Shown piece by piece: positions 63,959-64,000 of a DNA stretch of 64,000 bases. How positions within the stretch are numbered: the stretch's first letter is position 1; each line of letters starts with the position of its first letter. Made by a program: the position numbers and the translations under genes. The DNA is from Paenibacillus sp. FSL R5-0490 (GTDB lineage Bacteria; Bacillota; Bacilli; Bacillales; Cytobacillaceae): positions 1-64,000 of the forward strand of contig NZ_MRTQ01000011.1 in NCBI RefSeq assembly GCF_001956215.1, written 5' to 3'. Below the pieces are notes generated by a model that searched no databases, was not told where the DNA came from, and saw nothing but the letters and a program-made list of their open reading frames with translations.

Positions 63959-64000
63959 ATTACGCTTGTAGGTGCAACCGATAATCAAAGTTCCCTTTTG

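Overview
The window looks like chromosomal DNA of an endospore-forming member of the Bacillaceae (a Cytobacillus/Mesobacillus/Neobacillus-type genome is my guess). Grounds: low G+C, strong AGGAGG-type ribosome binding sites, frequent TTG/GTG starts, a complete forespore-type spoVA operon, a CotY/CotZ-like coat protein, a ComK-family protein and CcpA-like operators. I see no rRNA, tRNA, CRISPR array, intact insertion sequence or prophage. Almost everything is accessory metabolism, defence and regulation.

Region 1 (about 0.2-9.4 kb) is a defence island. A Sau3AI/MutH-type restriction endonuclease diverges from a cytosine-5 DNA methyltransferase, which is followed by an overlapping pair of large paralogous DEAD/DEAH helicases with C-terminal four-cysteine (DUF1998/MrfA-type) modules and N-terminal cysteine pairs. 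The tandem helicase pair beside a GATC-type restriction system is the strongest candidate for an undescribed defence system.

Region 2 (9.6-19.3 kb) is a peptide/amide utilisation cluster: PucR-type regulator, two paralogous metal-dependent amidohydrolases, sodium:solute symporter, M24 peptidase with a degenerate metal site, MpsC/DUF2294 protein, NIF3-family protein and a nucleoside-recognition (gate) membrane protein. Region 3 (19.3-21.1 kb) is scrambled: an Hsp20 gene and a small ORF lie between two copies of a ~140-bp direct repeat, beside a methyltransferase remnant.

Region 4 (21.3-36.4 kb) is one long co-directional cluster starting at a near-perfect sigma-A promoter: M81 (MlrC-like) peptidase, complete oligopeptide ABC importer (binding lipoprotein, two permeases, two ATPases), N-succinylamino-acid racemase, GNAT acyltransferase, S9 peptidase, two penicillin-binding/beta-lactamase-fold serine hydrolases and a MurR/RpiR regulator, ending in a decayed D-aminoacylase. 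Region 6 (40.9-46.2 kb) has D-serine ammonia-lyase, a YhdT/PanF-type symporter and an intact D-aminoacylase homologue. Together regions 4 and 6 look like uptake, hydrolysis and stereo-inversion of peptides containing D-amino acids. Region 5 (37.1-40.9 kb), between them, is a spoVA operon of the mobile spoVA2mob type (DUF1657, YhcN/YlaJ lipoprotein, SpoVAC, SpoVAD, SpoVAEb, DUF1657, YetF-like).

Region 7 (47.0-52.25 kb) is a sucrose regulon: LacI-family repressor, sucrose PTS IIBC, sucrose-6-phosphate hydrolase and fructokinase, with three identical GGAACCGGTTCC operators and a cre-like site. Region 8 (52.4-57.0 kb) holds two overlapping DndB/DGQHR-type genes without the other dnd genes, a ComK-family protein, a 14-residue-repeat coiled-coil protein and an unknown protein; a perfect Fnr-type box lies upstream. 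Region 9 (57.2-64 kb) is mixed: heme O synthase, PadR regulator with its HAAS membrane partner, CotY/CotZ-like protein, a LysE exporter divergent from an XRE-cupin regulator, a quinone-reductase-like oxidoreductase, and an ArsR regulator with an AHSA1/SRPBCC protein.
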